Part shown: positions 60,539 to 64,000 of the stretch, one piece after another | How positions within the stretch are numbered: the stretch's first letter is position 1 | Layout of the letters: each line of letters starts with the position of its first letter | NCBI RefSeq assembly: GCF_014648895.1 | Contig: NZ_BMRZ01000003.1 | Span: forward strand, 558,001-622,000 | Length of the DNA: 64,000 nucleotides | Source of the DNA: Streptomyces tanashiensis | GTDB lineage: Bacteria; Actinomycetota; Actinomycetes; Streptomycetales; Streptomycetaceae | Direction of reading: 5' to 3' | Notes under the pieces: generated by a model | Told to the model about the DNA's origin: nothing | What the model saw: only the letters and a program-made list of their open reading frames with translations | The model's database searches: none | Translations under genes and position numbers: made by a program

Positions 60539-62016
60539 TCACCGCCGTCGGCACCGACGCCGAGGCCCGCACCTGGGCCGGTCCCGGCACCGAGACCGTC
60601 GACCTCGCCGGCGGAACCCTCACCCCCGGCCTCACCGACGCCCACAGCCACCCCGTCTGGGGCCTGGAGATGTTCACCGGCACCGACCTGTCCGGCGTCA
60701 CCGACCTCGAAGGACTGCGCGCCGCGCTCCGCGCCGCCGCACGCCGCGACGGCTGGATCATCGGCTTCGGCCTCGACCACAACGTCTTCGGCGGCCGGCC
60801 CGTCCACCGCGACCTGATCGAGGATGTCCTCGACGGCACCCCCGCCCTCCTGCGGCTCTACGACGGCCACTCCGCCCTCGCCAGCCGCGCCGCCCTGAAG
60901 GCCGCCGGCATCGAAGGCCCCCGCGCCTTCGCCCAGCTCTCCGAGATCGTCTGCGAGGCCGGCGGCCGCCCCACCGGACACCTCGTCGAGCACGCCGCCA
61001 TGGACCTGATGACCCCGGTCCTGCCCGCGCAGCCGTACGCCGAGCGCCGCGACCGGATCGTCGAGCTGCTGGGCGCGATGGCCGCCACCGGCCTCACCGC
61101 CGCCCACGTCATGGACCTCGGCGGGCACGACGTCCCCGGCCTGCTCGCCGGCATCGAGGAGGACGGCGACCTGCCGGTCCGCCTCCGCCTCGCCCCCTGG
61201 TGCATGCCCGGCGCCACGGCAGAGGAGCTCGACGCCTTCGTACGGCTCCAGGAGCGGGCCGGACGCCTGTGGGCGATCGGCGGCGTGAAGTTCTTCATGG
61301 ACGGCACCGTCGAGGGCGGCACCGCCTGGCTGGAACACGCCGACTGCCACGGTCAGGGCACCGACGCCTTCTGGCCCGACCCGGCCGCCTACTCCGCCGC
61401 CGTGCGCCACCTCCACCGGGCCGGTGTCGGCACCGCCACCCACGCCATCGGCGACGCCGCCGTCCGGCACGTCCTCGACACCGTGGAAGGCCTCGGCCCG
61501 GGCGGTCCCCGCCACCGGATCGAGCACATCGAGACCGTCCCCGACGACCAGCTCGGACGGTTCGCCGCACTCGGAGTCGTCGCCTCGATGCAGCCCCCGC
61601 ACACCGCGTACACCCGCGCCGACCACACCGACGAGTGGTCCAAGCGGCTCGGCGAGGAGCGGGCCGCCCGCGCCTGGCGCTGCCGCGACCTGCGGGACGC
61701 CGGGGCGCACCTCGCGCTCGGCTCCGACTGGCCCATCGCGCACTACGACGCCCGCCAGGTCCTCGCCACCGCCCGCGCCCCGCGCGGCGCCGCCGCGGCC
61801 CGGCACGGGCTCACCGGCCTGATGGCCCTGGAGGGGATGACCACGCACGCGGCGGTCGCCGCGGGGGAGGAGTCGGTCGCGGGCCGGATCGCCCCGGGCT
61901 TCCGGGCCGACCTCGCCGCCTTCGCCGTGGATCCGGTCGAGGCCCCGGCGGACGAGACCGCCGAGGCCCCGGTCCTGCTGACGGTCGCCGGCGGCCGGAT
62001 CACGCACAGGCGCTGA
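60448..62016 (+). CDS. Amidohydrolase (YtcJ-like, amidohydrolase family 3)
   Basis: The protein of 522 residues has the metal-dependent hydrolase motifs in order: TPGLTDAHSHPVWGLE (HxH-type site), IGGVKFFMDGTVEGG, GTATHAIGDAAVRHVLD, RHRIEHIETVP and HLALGSDWPIAHYDARQ. It hydrolyses amide or imine bonds; the substrate is unknown. The GTG at 60448 has AAGGAG nine bases upstream and lies inside the permease gene. The permease-hydrolase pair suggests uptake and breakdown of one nitrogen compound. Confidence 0.9.
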   Translation: MSAPDLVLVNARVRDPELTGATAVAVHGGLITAVGTDAEARTWAGPGTETVDLAGGTLTPGLTDAHSHPVWGLEMFTGTDLSGVTDLEGLRAALRAAARRDGWIIGFGLDHNVFGGRPVHRDLIEDVLDGTPALLRLYDGHSALASRAALKAAGIEGPRAFAQLSEIVCEAGGRPTGHLVEHAAMDLMTPVLPAQPYAERRDRIVELLGAMAATGLTAAHVMDLGGHDVPGLLAGIEEDGDLPVRLRLAPWCMPGATAEELDAFVRLQERAGRLWAIGGVKFFMDGTVEGGTAWLEHADCHGQGTDAFWPDPAAYSAAVRHLHRAGVGTATHAIGDAAVRHVLDTVEGLGPGGPRHRIEHIETVPDDQLGRFAALGVVASMQPPHTAYTRADHTDEWSKRLGEERAARAWRCRDLRDAGAHLALGSDWPIAHYDARQVLATARAPRGAAAARHGLTGLMALEGMTTHAAVAAGEESVAGRIAPGFRADLAAFAVDPVEAPADETAEAPVLLTVAGGRITHRR

Positions 62017-62028
62017 CCGGCGGCGGGA

Positions 62029-62952
62029 TCACCTGCCGGAGCCGACCTGCTCCTCGGCCTCTTCCTCCGCGCCGGACTTCGCGCGGTCCGTCCTCCTCGC
62101 CGGGGACGGACCGCCCCGCCCGACGACGCCCACCGGCTCCACCAGCTTCGGCAGCCGGTGCGGGCGGGAGCCGTACCAGAAGTACGAGACGGCGAATCCG
62201 AAGGCCAGGCAGATCATGCCGCCGACCGCGTCCAGCCAGAAGTGGTTGGCGGTGGCCACGATGACGACGAGGGTCGCCGCCGGGTAGAGCAGGCCGAGGA
62301 TCTTCGCCCAGGGCGCCCGGGCGAGGAGGAAGATCGTCAGGCCGCACCAGAGCGACCAGCCGATGTGCATGGACGGCATCGCCGCGTACTGGTTCGACAC
62401 GTGCTTGAGGTTGCCCGAGGCCATCGAGCCCCAGGTGTGGTGGACGAGCACCGTGTCGACGAAGTCCTGGCCGTTCATGAGCCGGGGCGGCGCGAGCGGG
62501 TACAGGTAGTAACCGACCAGGGCCACACCGGTGGTCGCGAACAGAACCGTACGGAACGCCGCGTAACGGCCCGGATGCCATCGGTACAGCCACACCAGCA
62601 CACCGATGGTCACGACGAAGTGGAGCGTGGCGTAGTAGTAGTTCATCGAGACGATCAGCCATGTCACCGAGTTCACGGCATGGTTGACGGCGTGCTCGAA
62701 GGCGAGACCGAGGGACTCCTCGGTCCGCCAGATCCAGTCGGCGTTCCTGAGCGCCTCGGCCTTCTGCTCCGGCACCGCGTTGCGGATCAGGGAGTACGTC
62801 CAGTAACTCACCGCGATCAGCAGGATCTCGAACCAGATCGTGGGGCGCCGTGGCGCGCGCGCACGCAGGCGCGCGAACCTGCCCTCGTCGGCCACGATGG
62901 GTGACGACGGGGTCGTCCGGCTGTCCAAGCTCTTCACGGTCGTTTCACCCAT
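62029..62952 (-). CDS. PAP2-family membrane phosphatase/phosphotransferase
   Basis: The 307-residue protein has about six helices and the PAP2 motifs PSMHIGWSLWCG and ANHFWLDAVGG. The layout (N-terminal soluble part, then WFEILLIAVSYWTYSLIRNA) resembles the inositol-phosphotransferase/Aur1-like branch. The substrate is unknown. It is convergent with the amidohydrolase gene (12-base gap). Confidence 0.85.
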   Translation of the reverse strand: MGETTVKSLDSRTTPSSPIVADEGRFARLRARAPRRPTIWFEILLIAVSYWTYSLIRNAVPEQKAEALRNADWIWRTEESLGLAFEHAVNHAVNSVTWLIVSMNYYYATLHFVVTIGVLVWLYRWHPGRYAAFRTVLFATTGVALVGYYLYPLAPPRLMNGQDFVDTVLVHHTWGSMASGNLKHVSNQYAAMPSMHIGWSLWCGLTIFLLARAPWAKILGLLYPAATLVVIVATANHFWLDAVGGMICLAFGFAVSYFWYGSRPHRLPKLVEPVGVVGRGGPSPARRTDRAKSGAEEEAEEQVGSGR

Positions 62953-63027
62953 AGCGAGAGAGTCTGCCAGATCCCGTCCCCCCGACCGATCATCCCTCGG
63001 TCGGGTTCCGGGTGCACCCGGTCCACC

Positions 63028-64000
63028 TCAGGAAGGAGTCCGCGCGGGCGCCGGGGCGGATGCGGTCGAGCCGCGAACCACCAGCTCAGGCATGAAGACG
63101 AACTCGGAGTGCGGGGCCGGGGTGCCCCCGACCTCCTCCAGGAGCGCGCGGACCGCGGCCTGCCCCATCGCCTGCACCGGCTGCCGGATGGTGGTCAGCG
63201 GCGGATCGGTGAAGGCTATGAGCGGAGAGTCGTCGAAACCGACGACCGAGACGTCCCGGGGGACGTCCAGGCCCTGCTGCCGGGCCGCCCGGATCGCGCC
63301 GAGCGCCATCATGTCGCTCGCGCAGACGACCGCCGTGCAGCCGCGGGAGATCAGCGCTCCCGCCGCGGCCTGGCCGCCCTCCAGGGTGTACAGCGAGTGC
63401 TGGATCAGCTCCTCGGACTCCTCGGGGCCGAGGCCGAGCCGCTCCTGCATGCCCTGCTGGAAGCCCTCTATCTTGCGCAGCACCGGCACGAAGCGCTTCG
63501 GCCCGACGGCGAGACCGATCCGGGTGTGCCCGAGCGCCGCCAGGTGCGTCACGGCCAGCCGCATCGCCGCCCGGTCGTCGGGGGAGACGAAGGGGGCCTG
63601 GACCTTGGGGGAGAAGCCGTTGAGGAGGACGTACGGGACGCCCTTGCCGCGCAGCTGGTCGTAGCGCGTCATGTCGGCGGTGGTGTCGGCGTGCAGGCCG
63701 GAGACGAAGATGATGCCGGCGACGCCCCGCTCCACCAGCATGTCGGTGAGCTCGTCCTCGGTGGACCCGCCGGGGGTCTGGGTGGCGAGGACCGGCGTGT
63801 ACCCCTGCCGGGTCAGGGCCTGCCCGATGACCTGGGCGAGGGCGGGGAAGATCGGGTTGTCCAGCTCGGGGGTGATGAGGCCGACGAGCCCCGCGCTGCG
63901 CTGGCGCAGACGTACGGGCCGCTCGTAGCCGAGCACGTCGAGCGCGGCGAGGACGGACTCGCGGGTGGCGGCGGCCACGCCCGCCTTGCCGTTGAGCACG
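63028..64000 (-). CDS. malR: LacI-family maltose regulator MalR, N-terminus outside the window
   Basis: The open frame runs into the window edge, so the first part of the DNA-binding domain is missing. What is seen begins at LNGKAGVAAATRESVLAALD, the end of the LacI helix-turn-helix (hinge VLGYERP). The periplasmic-binding-like effector domain follows (GLVGLITPELDNPIFPALAQ, FVSGLHADTTADM, MMALGAIRAARQQGLDVPRD, VVGFDDSPLIAFTDPPL), ending LVVRGSTAS. The sequence closely matches my memory of S. coelicolor MalR, which represses maltose uptake genes. The malEFG genes would lie to the right. Confidence 0.8.
   Translation of the reverse strand, partial: VLNGKAGVAAATRESVLAALDVLGYERPVRLRQRSAGLVGLITPELDNPIFPALAQVIGQALTRQGYTPVLATQTPGGSTEDELTDMLVERGVAGIIFVSGLHADTTADMTRYDQLRGKGVPYVLLNGFSPKVQAPFVSPDDRAAMRLAVTHLAALGHTRIGLAVGPKRFVPVLRKIEGFQQGMQERLGLGPEESEELIQHSLYTLEGGQAAAGALISRGCTAVVCASDMMALGAIRAARQQGLDVPRDVSVVGFDDSPLIAFTDPPLTTIRQPVQAMGQAAVRALLEEVGGTPAPHSEFVFMPELVVRGSTASAPAPARTPS

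Overview
The window is high-GC DNA from a Streptomyces-type actinobacterium. The codons have almost exclusively G or C in third position. GTG and TTG starts are common, -10 boxes are of the TAGNNT type, and intergenic GC-rich hairpins are frequent. The gene content (malR, glnE, a glnA2-like gene, nadE, panB, map, an AfsR-like regulator, npdG) matches a conserved core region of Streptomyces chromosomes.

Region 1 (1-9119) is a VOC/glyoxalase-family gene interrupted by an integrated element of about 8.70 kb, visibly lower in GC than its surroundings. The ends can be mapped to the base. The GA dinucleotide shared at 385-386 and 9087-9088 lies at the centre of a near-perfect palindromic attP that is rebuilt when the two ends are joined. 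All element genes lie on the minus strand. At the right is a large serine integrase (8989-7331). Next come four genes with a common zinc-knuckle signature, interleaved with an HK97-type major capsid protein (5533-4361) and two small genes downstream of it. At the left is an XRE/DUF5753 regulator module with its own strong promoter. No terminase, portal, protease, tail, lysis or replication gene is recognisable. This is the best candidate in the window for an undescribed system: a minimal capsid-carrying satellite or decoy element. The host VOC gene also carries a frameshift in a poly-C run.

Region 2 (9205-19175) has a PASTA-like/excalibur surface protein, an SDR, Tat-exported PhoD, a Gfo/Idh/MocA oxidoreductase, a Bcr/CflA-type efflux pump, an Rsm22-family protein, a DDAH-type hydrolase divergent from a TetR gene with its operator, and a primase/polymerase-like protein followed by a short tandem repeat array.

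Region 3 (19221-26322) is iron and haem acquisition. An efeO-efeB-efeU-lipoprotein operon sits behind an iron box, and a haem oxygenase gene sits behind a second iron box. A PhzF-like gene and methionine aminopeptidase are also here.

Region 4 (26384-41099) holds MFS pumps, an F420-NADPH reductase (npdG), a site-2 protease, a large AfsR/SARP-like regulator, a DrrAB-like ABC exporter, panB, and an EmrB/QacA-type pump with a 29-bp palindromic operator and its TetR gene. Two copies of a MITE-like inverted-repeat element are present; the second has a further hairpin inserted in it.

Region 5 (41181-57355) holds nadE, DUF998/hydrolase and CBS genes, a DUF3105-DUF305 pair, a glnA2-type glutamine-synthetase-like enzyme, several small enzymes, a secreted PIG-L deacetylase, and glnE.

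Region 6 (57362-64000) holds a MarR/VOC divergent pair, a TetR gene divergent from an amino-acid permease/amidohydrolase operon, a PAP2-family membrane phosphatase, and the 3' part of malR. No tRNA, rRNA or CRISPR array was found.
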